Below the pieces are notes generated by a model that was not told the DNA's origin, did no database searches, and saw nothing but the letters and a program-made list of their open reading frames with translations. Positions 9,166 through 18,657 of a stretch of DNA of 36,585 bases are shown in pieces. The stretch is from Candidatus Burkholderia brachyanthoides (lineage in GTDB: Bacteria; Pseudomonadota; Gammaproteobacteria; Burkholderiales; Burkholderiaceae). Position numbers and translations under genes: made by a program. Location of the stretch: contig LFJI01000001.1 in the NCBI GenBank assembly GCA_001235855.1, forward strand, positions 1-36,585. The letters run 5' to 3'. Position 1 is the first letter of the stretch. Every line of letters starts with the position of its first letter.

Positions 9166-10302
9166 ATGTCCGGCACCCTCTCCCTCACCGAAGCGCTGAT
9201 CGCACGCGCCTCCGTCACGCCCGATGACCAAAACTGCCAGGCGCTCATAATCGAACACCTCGCGCGCATCGGCTTCGAATGCGAAACGATCGAATCGGGC
9301 GGCGTCACCAATCTGTGGGCCGTCAAGCGTAGCGCCGCCGCAGATGGCAAGCTGCTCGCCTTCGCGGGCCATACCGATGTGGTCCCGACCGGTCCGCTGG
9401 AACAGTGGACCTCGCCGCCGTTTACGCCCACGCATCGCGACGGCAAGCTGTACGGGCGCGGCGCGGCGGATATGAAGGCGTCGCTGGCGGCTTTCGTCGT
9501 GTCGAGTGAGGAATTCGTCGCGCTTCATCCGGAGCATCGCGGCACGCTGGCGTTCCTCATCACGAGCGACGAAGAAGGCTCCGCCACCGACGGCACGGTA
9601 AAGGTCGTCGAAGCACTGAAGGCGCGCGGCACGCGGCTCGATTACTGCATCGTCGGCGAGCCGACCTCCAACGCCACGCTCGGCGACATGGTCAAGAATG
9701 GCCGGCGCGGCTCGATGACCGGCAAGCTTATCGTCAATGGCGTGCAGGGGCATATCGCCTATCCGCATCTGGCGAAAAATCCGGTGCATTTGCTGGTGCC
9801 AGCACTTGCCGAACTCGTCGCCGAGAAATGGGACGACGGCAACGAATATTTCCCGCCCACGACCTGGCAGGTGTCGAACCTGCATTCCGGCAGCGGCGCG
9901 ACCAACATCATTCCCGGCCACGCGGATCTGATGTTCAACTTCCGCTTCTCGACTGCGAGCACGGTCGAAGGCCTGCAAAGCCGCGTCCACGCGATCCTCG
10001 ACAAGCACGGTCTCGACTACGACCTGCAATGGATCGTCAGCGGCCGGCCGTTCCTCACGCCGCGCGGCGCGCTCTCGAATGCGCTGGAAAAGGCCATCCG
10101 CGACGAAACCGGCGTGAGCACCGAACTCTCGACCACGGGCGGCACGTCCGATAGCCGCTTCATCACGAGCATCTGCGATCAGGTGGTCGAATTCGGACCG
10201 CCGAACGGCACCATCCACAAGATCGACGAGCATGTGGAGGTGCGCTTCATCGAGCCGTTGAAAAACGTTTATCGCCGCGTGCTCGAACAACTGATCGCCT
10301 GA
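9166..10302 (+). CDS. dapE: Succinyl-diaminopimelate desuccinylase
   Basis: DapE hydrolyses N-succinyl-LL-DAP to LL-DAP and succinate using two zinc ions. The 378-residue frame is complete. Expected M20 metallopeptidase residues are visible: GHTDVVP with His69, GRGAADMK with Asp102, and the SDEEG pair Glu136 (catalytic base) and Glu137 (metal). VGEPTS follows near 164-169, and a histidine lies near the C-terminus in [11 protein letters not shown]. These match the spacing known for DapE. The gene follows a terminator and precedes prmB by 60 bp on the same strand. No lesions are seen. Confidence 0.97.
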   Translation: MSGTLSLTEALIARASVTPDDQNCQALIIEHLARIGFECETIESGGVTNLWAVKRSAAADGKLLAFAGHTDVVPTGPLEQWTSPPFTPTHRDGKLYGRGAADMKASLAAFVVSSEEFVALHPEHRGTLAFLITSDEEGSATDGTVKVVEALKARGTRLDYCIVGEPTSNATLGDMVKNGRRGSMTGKLIVNGVQGHIAYPHLAKNPVHLLVPALAELVAEKWDDGNEYFPPTTWQVSNLHSGSGATNIIPGHADLMFNFRFSTASTVEGLQSRVHAILDKHGLDYDLQWIVSGRPFLTPRGALSNALEKAIRDETGVSTELSTTGGTSDSRFITSICDQVVEFGPPNGTIHKIDEHVEVRFIEPLKNVYRRVLEQLIA

Positions 10303-10362
10303 CCACGCCCGACTCTCGCAATGAAGAGTCTCGCCATCATCGCAAAAGAATAGGAGCCACTC

Positions 10363-11319
10363 ATGGCGCTGCCCTTTACCACCGTGCGCGACCTGCTACG
10401 CTTCGGCGTCTCGCGCTTCACGCAGGCCAGATTGTCGTTCGGCCACGGCTCGGCCAACGCATTCGACGAAGCCGCGTATCTGATCCTGCACACGCTGCAT
10501 TTGCCGCTGGACACGCTCGATCCGTTCCTCGACGCGCGCCTGCTCGACGACGAAATCGATTCCGTCATGAAAGTGATCGAGCGCCGCGCGAAAGAGCGCA
10601 TTCCCACCGCGTACATCACGCAGGAAGCGTGGATGCACGGCCGCCGTTTCTATGTCGACGAACGCGTGATCGTGCCGCGCTCGTTCATCGGCGAACTGCT
10701 GCAGGACGGCTTGCAGCCGTACGTGGCCGATCCGGACCACGTGACGCGCGTGCTCGAGCTGTGCACCGGTCCCGGGTGTCTCGCAATCCTCGCGGCGCAG
10801 GCCTTCGAGAACGCCGATATCGACGCCGTCGATATTTCCGCCGATGCGCTCGCCGTCGCGCGCCGCAACGTGGACGACTACGATCTCGCGGACCGCGTGA
10901 CGCTGTATGAAGGCGACCTGTACGTGCCGCTGCCCGAGGCGAAGTACGAGGTGATCGTCACCAACCCGCCCTACGTCAACGCCGATGCGATGCAGACGCT
11001 GCCCGAGGAATACCGCCACGAGCCGGAACTGGCGCTCGCGGGCGGCGCGGACGGCATGGACATCGTGCGGCGCATCATCCGCGAGGCGAGCAAGTGGCTG
11101 ACGGAGGACGGCGTGCTGGTGGTCGAAATCGGCAACGAACGCGCGAACGTCGAGGCGGCGTTCGGCGGCCTCGATCTCGTGTGGCTCTCGCCCAGCGCGG
11201 GCGAGGACAACGTGTTCCTCATTCAGGCGGCCTATCTCCCCGTCCTGACACATCGCACCGCGGAAAGCGTCACAACTCGTGACCCGATCCGTCGCGCCCG
11301 CAAGGGCTCGGTAATATGA
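10363..11319 (+). CDS. prmB: 50S ribosomal protein L3 N5-glutamine methyltransferase PrmB
   Basis: PrmB methylates a glutamine of ribosomal protein L3. The 318-residue frame has the HemK/PrmB layout: an N-terminal helical domain, the SAM-binding Rossmann domain from about residue 125, and the catalytic NPPY motif (VIVTNPPYVNAD) that binds the glutamine side chain. The ribosome-binding site AGGAGCC precedes ATG 10363. Two oddities are seen. SAM motif I reads CTGPGCLA where family members usually have CTGSGCLA. The last 25 or so residues after VFLIQAAYLP are basic and unlike the family end, perhaps from a late frameshift. The frame is open, but activity may be impaired. Confidence 0.9.
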   Translation: MALPFTTVRDLLRFGVSRFTQARLSFGHGSANAFDEAAYLILHTLHLPLDTLDPFLDARLLDDEIDSVMKVIERRAKERIPTAYITQEAWMHGRRFYVDERVIVPRSFIGELLQDGLQPYVADPDHVTRVLELCTGPGCLAILAAQAFENADIDAVDISADALAVARRNVDDYDLADRVTLYEGDLYVPLPEAKYEVIVTNPPYVNADAMQTLPEEYRHEPELALAGGADGMDIVRRIIREASKWLTEDGVLVVEIGNERANVEAAFGGLDLVWLSPSAGEDNVFLIQAAYLPVLTHRTAESVTTRDPIRRARKGSVI

Positions 11320-11370
11320 CGCATCGTCGCCGGCGCGCGCCGGCGAAGCATACCGAACCGTCCGCGTCAT

Positions 11371-12501
11371 ATGCAAGCATCAGATTGGCTCCACGTCGGC
11401 ACGCTCGTCATCGCCGCGCACGTGCTCGGCGTGATCGCGGCGATCCACGCCATCATCAACACGCGCACATCGCAAGGCGCGGTCGCGTGGGTGGTGTCGC
11501 TCGTCGCGATGCCTTACTTCACACTCATTCCGTATCTGTTCCTCTGGCGCAACAAGGTTCGCCGGCTATATCGACGAACGGCGGCTCGAACTCGATATCC
11601 TGCGCAGCCGCTCGAAACCCGCCGAATTGGGATTCCGGCGCGCAGCGATTCACCGGAAGCCACCGCGCTCGTCATCGACTCGTCGGGCGCGCGCAGCGAA
11701 ATCGCGCCGGGACCGGCGGCCTATCTCGGCAATCCGACCATCCGCACCTTGCAGCGCCTGTCCTGCATGCCGTTCCTACGCGGCAACGCGGTGCGCGTGC
11801 TTATCAACGGCGATGCGACTTTCGCCGCGATCCTCGAAGCCATCGACACCGCCGAGCGCTATATCGTCGTGCAGTTCTTCATCGTGCGCGGGCCGGCGGT
11901 GGCGAGCATCCAGTTTGTCTTCACCGAAGACTGGTACTGGGCCACGCAGCGTCTGCCGGAACTCGGGCCCGCGCCTTCGTCCGACGAAAACATGCACTGC
12001 ATGGTGCTGTCGAGCGGTCCCGCCGACAAGCAGGAAACCTGCTCGCTGTTCTTCGTCGAAGCGATCAACGCGGCGCGCGAGCGCATCTGGATCACCTTGC
12101 CCTATCTCATTCCCGATGAAGCCGTGTCCTCCGCGCTGCGGCTCGCGGTGATGCGCGGCATCGACGTGCGCATTCTGATTCCGAGCCGGCGCGATCATCG
12201 CGTGGTGTTCGCGGCGTCGAAGCTCTACGTATACGACCTCGTGCAGGCAGGCGTGCGCGTGTTCCTCTACAAGCCGGGATTTCTGCATCAGAAGGTCGTG
12301 CTGGTGGACGATATCGCGACGTCGATCGGCAGTACGAATCTGGACAACCGTTCGTTTCGTCTGAACTTCGAAATCATCGTGTTGAGCGTCGACCGGAGCT
12401 TCGCGCATTCGTTCGAGATCGACGGCGAGGACTATCGCAGCGCGTCGTTTCCGCGCCGCATGGCCATGCACGTGGCGCGCCTCTTCTCGCCGATTCTTTA
12501 A
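11371..12501 (+). pseudogene. cls: Cardiolipin synthase lacking its first HKD domain
   Basis: Cardiolipin synthases of the phospholipase-D superfamily have two membrane segments and two HxKxxxxD motifs that together form one active site. The 376-residue frame keeps the N-terminal hydrophobic segments, but YIVVQFFIVR joins directly to GPAVASIQFVFTEDWYW. The roughly 100 residues that normally carry HKD motif 1 are gone in frame. HKD motif 2 (HQKVVLVDDIATSIGSTN) is intact. Near 11556 an extra G shifts the frame, and sequence resembling GYIDERRLELDILRSR appears in another frame until near 11650, where the first frame resumes. The open frame therefore hides an inactive enzyme. Family length is about 480 residues. 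Confidence 0.85.
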
Positions 12502-12771
12502 AGCAGCTTGTCGATGTCGTCCGCGATCGCTTCGGGCTTGGTCTGCGGCGCGTAGCGCTTGATCACATTGCCCTTGCGATCGACCAGAAACTTCGTGAAA
12601 TTCCACTTGATCGCCTCGATCCCGAGCAGCCCCGGCCCCTTGTCCTTCAGAATTGTAGAGCGGATGCGCGTTCGCGCCGTTCACTTCGATCTTCGCGAAC
12701 ATCGGGAACGATACGCCGAAATTCTTCTCGCAGAAGCTGCCGATCTGCGCCTCGTCCGCCCGCCATTTGCC
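12498..12771 (-). pseudogene. Glutathione peroxidase, C-terminal remnant
   Basis: Read on the minus strand, the fragment contains [34 protein letters not shown] and, in another frame, [18 protein letters not shown], ending IDKLL. These are hallmark C-terminal blocks of GPx/BtuE-type thiol peroxidases. Two bases are missing after HPLY (near 12653), which shifts the frame. The N-terminal half, including the catalytic Cys/Sec region and the start, is absent, because the fragment stops where the divergent ABC-F gene begins. Its stop codon overlaps the cls stop in convergent orientation. Confidence 0.9.
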
Positions 12772-14645
12772 GTGATTCGCTTCAACCAGTTCAGCCTGTC
12801 CCGCGGCATCAAGCCGCTTTTCGAAGAGACGAGCTTCACGCTCAATCCGGGCGAGAAGGCCGGTCTCGTCGGCGCGAACGGCGCGGGCAAGTCCACGCTG
12901 TTTTCCGTATTGCGCGGCGAACTGCACACGGACGGCGGCGATTTTTCGATGTCGCCGTCGTGGCGCATCGCGCATGTCGCGCAGAAACGCCGGCGGTGGA
13001 CCGCACCGCGCTCGACTACACGCTCGACGGCGACACGCATCTGCGCGCCATCGAAGCACGCATCCGGCCGTGCATGACGGCGCGGCGGAAGCCGACGGCT
13101 ATACCGCGCCGAGACCTTGCTGCTCGGTTTGGGTTTCACGCTCGAGCAGACGCGCGAGCCCGTCGCGAGCTTTTCGGGCGGCTGGCGCATGCGTCTGAAT
13201 CTCGCGCAGGCGCTGATGTGCCCGTCCGATCTGCTCTTGCTCGACGAACCGACCAATCACCTGAACCTCGACGCCATCGTCTGGCTGGAAGACTGGCTCG
13301 GACGCTATCCCGGCACGCTGATCGTAATTTCGCACGACCGCGAGTTCCTCGATGCCGTCTGCAACGTCACGCTGCATCTGGAGAATCGTCAGGTCAAACA
13401 CTACGGCGGCAACTACAGCCAGTTCGAAGTGCTGCGCGCCCAGCAACTCGCGTTGCAGCAAAGCGCTTACGAGAAGCAGCAGCGCACCGTGGCCCATCTG
13501 CAGAGTTTCATCGACCGCTTCAAGGCCAAGGCGACCAAGGCAAAGCAGGCGCAGAGCCGCGTCAAGGCGCTGGAGAAGATGGAACTGATCGCGCCCGCGC
13601 ATGCGGCTTCGCCCTTCACCTTCGAGTTCCGCGAGCCGGATGCCGCGCCCAATCCGATGATGGTCATGGAAGCCGTGCGCTGCGGCTATCGCAGCGGCGG
13701 CGGCCATGAGATTCCGATCGTCGACAGCGTCACGCTGTCGATCCAGAACGGGCAGCGCATCGGCCTGCTCGGCGCCAACGGTCAAGGCAAATCGACGCTC
13801 ATCAAGACGCTCGAACCGCTGTCGGGCGGGGTGCGTCAGGGCAAGGGTCTGCAAATTGGCTACTTCGCGCAGCATCAACTGGAAACACTGCGTCCCGACG
13901 ACTCCGCGCTCGAGCATCTCGCGCGCCTCGCGCCCGACACGCACGAGCAGGAACTGCGCGACTTCCTCGGCAGCTTCAACTTCTCCGGCGACATGGCGAC
14001 TGCGAAGATCGCGCCCTTCTCAAGCGGCGAAAAGGCGCGACTCGCGCTGGCGCTGATCATCTGGCAGAAGCCGAATCTGCTGCTGCTCGACGAACCGACC
14101 AACCACCTCGACCTCGAAACGCGTCACGCGCTGACCATGGTGCTCGCGCAGTTCAAAGGCACGCTGATCGTCGTCTCGCACGACCGCCACTTGCTGCGTG
14201 CGACGACCAACACCTTCATGCTGGTGGCCAAGCATCGCCTGAATAAGTTCGACGGCGATCTCGACGATTATCGCGACTGGCTGCTGCAACACGCCGCCGA
14301 GACGCGCGCGGCGGCCAAGGAAGCAAGCGGCGCCGCCGATGCATCGGACAATGTGCCCAACCGCCGCGAACAGCGCAAGCAGGAAAAGCGCAGCAACGTC
14401 AAAAGCTCGCGCACCTGAAGAAGCCTCTGCAGACGCGCATCACGAGGATCGGTAAAGAGATGGAGAAGCTCCACGCCGAGAAAGCCGAACTAGACGCGTT
14501 CGTGGTCGATCCCGCAAGTTACGAAGCCGCGCAAAAAACGAAACTCACCGAGACGATCCGCCGTCAGGGCGAGTTCAACGCGCGCCTCGAAACGCTCGAA
14601 ATGGAATGGCTCGAAGCCCACGAAGATCTGGAGCAGATCGGCTGA
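12772..14645 (+). pseudogene. ABC-F family ATPase (YheS-like), broken
   Basis: ABC-F proteins are soluble twin ATPases that act on stalled ribosomes. The start GTG 12772 gives VIRFNQFSLSRGIKPLFEET and a first Walker A GANGAGKST. Near 12982 a missing G breaks the frame, and sequence is lost near 13070. From about 13117 the frame is long and open: signature SFSGGWRMRLNLAQ, Walker B LLLLDEPTNHLNL, a coiled linker, second Walker A GANGQGKST, signature FSSGEKARLALAL, and LLLLDEPTNHLDL. A 1-nt indel near 14395 shifts out the charged C-terminal coiled coil (14400-14645). The upstream region was lost with the gpx 5' half. The internal 433-residue frame could in principle be expressed, but it lacks the first nucleotide-binding P-loop. 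Confidence 0.9.
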
Positions 14646-14665
14646 CCACGACCGGAGACTGATTT

Positions 14666-15769
14666 TTGACGCCTTCCCTGACCGGCCTGCGCGTGCTTGA
14701 CCTCACGCGCCTCTTGCCCGGCCCTGTCGCCACGCTGCGGCTGGCCGAACTCGGCACGCGGACGTGCTCAAGATCGAACCGCCGGGCGGAGGCGACTACG
14801 CGCGCGCCATGTTTCAAAGCAACGCGGACCGGCGAAGCGGCACGCCGAGCGCGTTCTGGCGCATCGTCAATCGCAACAAGTGGACGATGACGCTCGATCT
14901 CAAGTCGGAGGAAGGCCGCTCGAAGCTGATCGAACTCGCGCGCGATGCCGATCTGCTGGTGGAAAGTTTTCGTCCTTCGGTCATGGCACGACTGGGTGTC
15001 GGCTACGACGTGCTGCGCCGGTCAATCCGAAGCTGGTTTATTGCGCGCGATCACCGGTTACGGCAGCGACGGCCAGTTCGCGCACAAGGCGGGACACGAT
15101 CTCAACTACATCGCGTATTCGGGCGTGCTCGATCAACTCGCCGCGCATGACGGCGTGCACATCGCGCCGAACCTTCAACTGGCGGACTTGCTGGGCGGTG
15201 CGCTGGCCACGGTGATGGAGATGCTCGCCGCGCTCTGGCATGTGGCGCGTGGCGGTGAAGGACGGTGCCTGAACGTATCGATGACCCACGCGATGCACGC
15301 GCACAACGTGATGACGCATATCGCGCTCGCCAACGACGATCACGCCAGCACGCGCGCAGGCGCAGGCCTGCTCAACGGCGGCGTGCCCTGCTACGACGTA
15401 TATCGCACGAAGGACGAGCGTTTCATCGCTGTGGGAGCGCGCTGGAACTGTGAAGTTCTGGCAGACCTTGTGCGAAGCTTGTGCGAAGCCATTGGACGCC
15501 CGCAATGGGGGGCGCGGCACTGGAGTCCCGGTCAGGCGATCGGCGGCGCGGATGCCGCGCAACTCGGCGTGCTGATCCGCGAGCGCACCCGCGACGAATG
15601 GGTCGCGCTGCTAGAACCGCTCGATTGCTGTGTCGCGCCCGTGCTCACACCCGCCGAAGCGGCGGTGCATCCTCTTTTGCTCGCTGAACACTCAGCGCCG
15701 CAGCAAGATCTAACGCGGCTGGCGTTCGTCGTCGATGAGCACGTGCTTGCGGCCCATCACATAGGATAG
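14666..15769 (+). pseudogene. CaiB/BaiF family CoA-transferase, broken
   Basis: Class III CoA-transferases move CoA between carboxylic acids. The start TTG 14666 gives LTGLRVLDLTRLLPGPVATL, the classic family N-terminus. Near 14758 two extra bases break the frame before VLKIEPPGGGDYAR. Near 15018 a base is missing, and near 15047 an extra GC dinucleotide occurs before ITGYGSDG. The remainder (HDLNYIAYSGVLDQL, QLADLLGGAL, GGVPCYDVYRTKDERFIAVG) stays in one frame to 15769. Around 15450-15488 a 1-nt insertion plus an 11-bp tandem duplication sum to 12 and restore the frame after scrambling about ten residues. No active product is expected. Confidence 0.9.
15467..15488 (+). repeat. 11-bp tandem duplication inside the CoA-transferase pseudogene
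   Basis: CTTGTGCGAAG occurs twice in a row without mismatch. One copy corresponds to the expected WQTLCEAIGRP segment of the protein. Confidence 0.9.
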
Positions 15770-15861
15770 GGACGTAGAAACTTAAATAGGTTACAGGTCC
15801 CGGCACTTTTTTTACGACGCGTTACGAAGCGTGCAATGTTCCGCCATGTTCGCGTCAGGAA

Positions 15862-17239
15862 TCATTCGAGATCGCGGACATGGTCGATCGCTTCCTCGAT
15901 CCGGTCGACCGCGATGACCTTCAACCCGTCGATGGCCTGCTTCGGCGCATTCGCTTTCGGGATCAGCGCGATCGAAAACCCGAGCTTGGCGGCTTCCTTC
16001 AAACGATCCTGCCCGCGCGGCGACGGACGTATCTCGCCCGCGAGGCCGACCTCGCCGAACGTGATGAGGCCTTTGGGCAGCGGCTTGTTGCGCATCGATG
16101 AATGGATCGCGAGCAGCACGGCCAGATCGGCTACCGGCTCGGTGATCTTCACGCCGCCCACCGCATTCAGAAATACGTCCTGATCGAAACACGCGATACC
16201 CGCATGCCGATGCAGCACCGCCAGCCGGTTCTGCTCCAGCCCGACCGCGAGCCGGCGCGGATTGGGCACATGCGCGGTATCGACCAGCGCCTGCACTTCG
16301 ACGAGCAGCGGACGCGAACCCTCCTGCGTCACCAGGACGCAGGACCCCGCCACACTCTGCTCATGCTGCGACAGGAACAGCGCCGAGGGATTGGCGACGC
16401 CGCGCAGGCCGCGCTCGGTCATCGCGAAGACGCCGAGTTCGTTCACCACGCCGAAGCGGTTCTTGAACGCGCGCACCAGACGGAACGACGAGTGCGTGTC
16501 GCCCTCGAAGTACAGCGCCGTGTCCACGCGATATGTTCGAGCACGCACGGCCCCGCCAGACTGCCCTCCTTGGTCACGTGGCCGACCATGATGATGGCCG
16601 TGCCGGTCTGCTTGGCGATGCGCGTCAGTTGCGCCGCGCATTCGCGCACCTGCGCGACCGAACCTGGTGCGGACGTTAGCGCTTCGGAATAGATGGTCTG
16701 GATCGAGTCGATGATGGCCACTTTGGGCCGTTGCTCGGTCTATGGTCGCCTGAATCTTTTCGAGCTGGATTTCGGCGAGCAGGCGGAGATCGGCGGCCGC
16801 GCTGTCCTTGTTGCCGATGGACCCGAGCCGTTGCGCGCGCAACGCGATCTGCGCGCCCGATTCCTCGCCGCTCACATACAGCGCGCGCCGCTTGCGGGCA
16901 ATTTCCGCAAGCGATTGCAGCAAGAGCGTCGATTTGCCGATGCCCGGATCGCCGCCGATCAGCACGACGCCGCCCGGCAACTAGTTCGCCGCCCAGCACG
17001 CGATCGAATTCGCCGACGCCGGTTGTAAAGCGCGGCACATCGGCATCGGCGGCTTCGATTTCCGCGAGCCGTTGCACCGGCGAGCTTTTCGCCAGCGCCT
17101 GAAAGCGATGCACCAACGGCGTCTCGGCCACCGATTCCGTCAGCGTGTTCCAGGCGTGACACGCCACACACTGCCCCGTCCATTTCGGCGACTGTGCGCT
17201 GCATTCGCTACAGACGTATAGCGTTTTTGCCTTCGCTAC
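15862..17239 (-). pseudogene. radA: DNA repair protein RadA, broken
   Basis: RadA is a DnaB-like branch-migration helicase that assists RecA. All domains can be read but not in one frame. The zinc finger CSECSAQSPKWTGQCVAC comes first, then Walker A GGDPGIGKST, then a block with [20 protein letters not shown]. The RadA-specific KNRFG motif and a C-terminal Lon-protease-like domain up to HVRDLE follow. An extra T near 16985 separates the finger from the P-loop. Another indel lies near 16740, and +1 and +2 insertions near 16530-16560 cancel each other. The expected start codon before AKAKTLYVCSEC reads GTA (17237-17239). The gene follows alr on the same strand. Confidence 0.92.
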
Positions 17240-17311
17240 TTTTGCCACACCGAGCCTTGCCTTGAGTTTTCGTTCGAGTTCTCGTGATGCGCTGCGCGAT
17301 TGACGCACGCA

Positions 17312-18382
17312 TCATTCGGCGCGCACCGGCACGCGCTGCGCGATCGCGCACATCAGCTCGTAGCCGATGGTGCCGCACGAACTCGCGACGTCGTCGATGG
17401 GCAGATTCGCGCCCCACAATTCGACGCGCGAACCGATGCCCACGCTAGGGCACGGCGTCAGATCGACGGTGAGCATATCCATCGACACGCGGCCAACGAG
17501 TTGCGTCCTGACACCTTCGACGATGACCGGGGTGCCTTCCGGCGCGACACGCGGATAGCCGTCCGCATAGCCGCACGCGACCACGCTGATTTTGGTCGGC
17601 CTGGCGGCGACATAGGTCGAGCCGTAACCGATGCTTTGGCCCGCCTCGACCGTCTGCACGGCGATAATTTCGGACGCCAGCGTCATGGCGGGCTTGAGGC
17701 CGATATCGGCGATATCGGCGGTCTTGCCCGACGGCGACGCGCCATAAAGAATGATGCCCGGTCGCACCCAGTCGAAATGGGCGTCCGGATGCCACAGCAC
17801 CGCCGCCGAGTTCGATAGGCTGCGCGCCCCCGCGATACCCTCCGCGCCGCGCTCGAACGCCTCCAATTGATGCGCGATGCCGTGCGGGCCGTCGGCGTCG
17901 GAAAAATGGGTCATGAGCGTGATCTGGCCGACGCCCTGCACCGCCCGCGCCCGCGCCCACGCCGCGCGGAACTTCTCCGGCGTGTAGCCGAGCCGGTTCA
18001 TGCCGCTGTTCATCTTCAGCTGGATGTTGATCGGCTTGGACAGGCGCGCCATTTCCAGCATGCGCAATTGCTCGTCGCAATGAACCGCCGTGGTCAGGCT
18101 GTAATGATCGATCACGTCGATATCGGTCGGGCAGAAAAAGCCTTCCAGCAGAAGAATCGGGCCGGCCCAGTCCAATTCACGCAACTTCGCGGCTTCTTCG
18201 AGGTCGAGTAGGCCAAAGCCGTCGGTTGCGCGCAGTCCGGGGAACGCTCGGGCGAGTCCGTGGCCATACGCATTGGCCTTGATGACAGCCCAGATCCGGG
18301 ATTTCGGCGCGAACTTGCGCGCGACGACGAGGTTGTTGGCGAGTGCGGCGGTATGAATCGTTGCTGAGAGGGGGCGCGGCAT
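17312..18382 (-). CDS. alr: Alanine racemase
   Basis: Alr is a PLP enzyme that makes D-alanine for peptidoglycan. The 356-residue frame is complete. Lys35 in [11 protein letters not shown] is the PLP lysine, and the catalytic tyrosine on the other face lies in GYGSTY around residue 250. The C-terminal beta domain contains [13 protein letters not shown], the conserved Met-Asp motif. It is divergent from lplT and followed on the same strand by the ruined radA. It is intact, as expected for a gene needed for cell-wall synthesis. Confidence 0.96.
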   Translation of the reverse strand: MPRPLSATIHTAALANNLVVARKFAPKSRIWAVIKANAYGHGLARAFPGLRATDGFGLLDLEEAAKLRELDWAGPILLLEGFFCPTDIDVIDHYSLTTAVHCDEQLRMLEMARLSKPINIQLKMNSGMNRLGYTPEKFRAAWARARAVQGVGQITLMTHFSDADGPHGIAHQLEAFERGAEGIAGARSLSNSAAVLWHPDAHFDWVRPGIILYGASPSGKTADIADIGLKPAMTLASEIIAVQTVEAGQSIGYGSTYVAARPTKISVVACGYADGYPRVAPEGTPVIVEGVRTQLVGRVSMDMLTVDLTPCPSVGIGSRVELWGANLPIDDVASSCGTIGYELMCAIAQRVPVRAE

Positions 18383-18657
18383 GAGTATTCAGTGGTCTTG
18401 CAATTCGCGCGGCGGGACGGAACGCGGTTTGGCGCTCCGGCTCGGATGCCTTGCGAATCAGTATCTTATGAGGAATTCGGTGCACGATCGTGTGTTTTCG
18501 CACGCGATCGAGATTACTGCTAGTCAGAATGCGTTTATTTTCGTGTTATAAAGCCGTGCGCACAACCTATTTCGAAAGACATAAGCCTGGACGCAAGACG
18601 CGCGGCACGGCGAGCGTTCGGGGCGTATCACCCGTAGTGAGGAAAGCTTCGGATCAG

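Noticed and set aside
11776-13059. A 427-codon minus-strand frame opposite cls and reaching into gpx/ABC-F
   Set aside because: Only a short internal stretch (about 12650-12765) is real glutathione peroxidase sequence. The rest is antisense to other genes.
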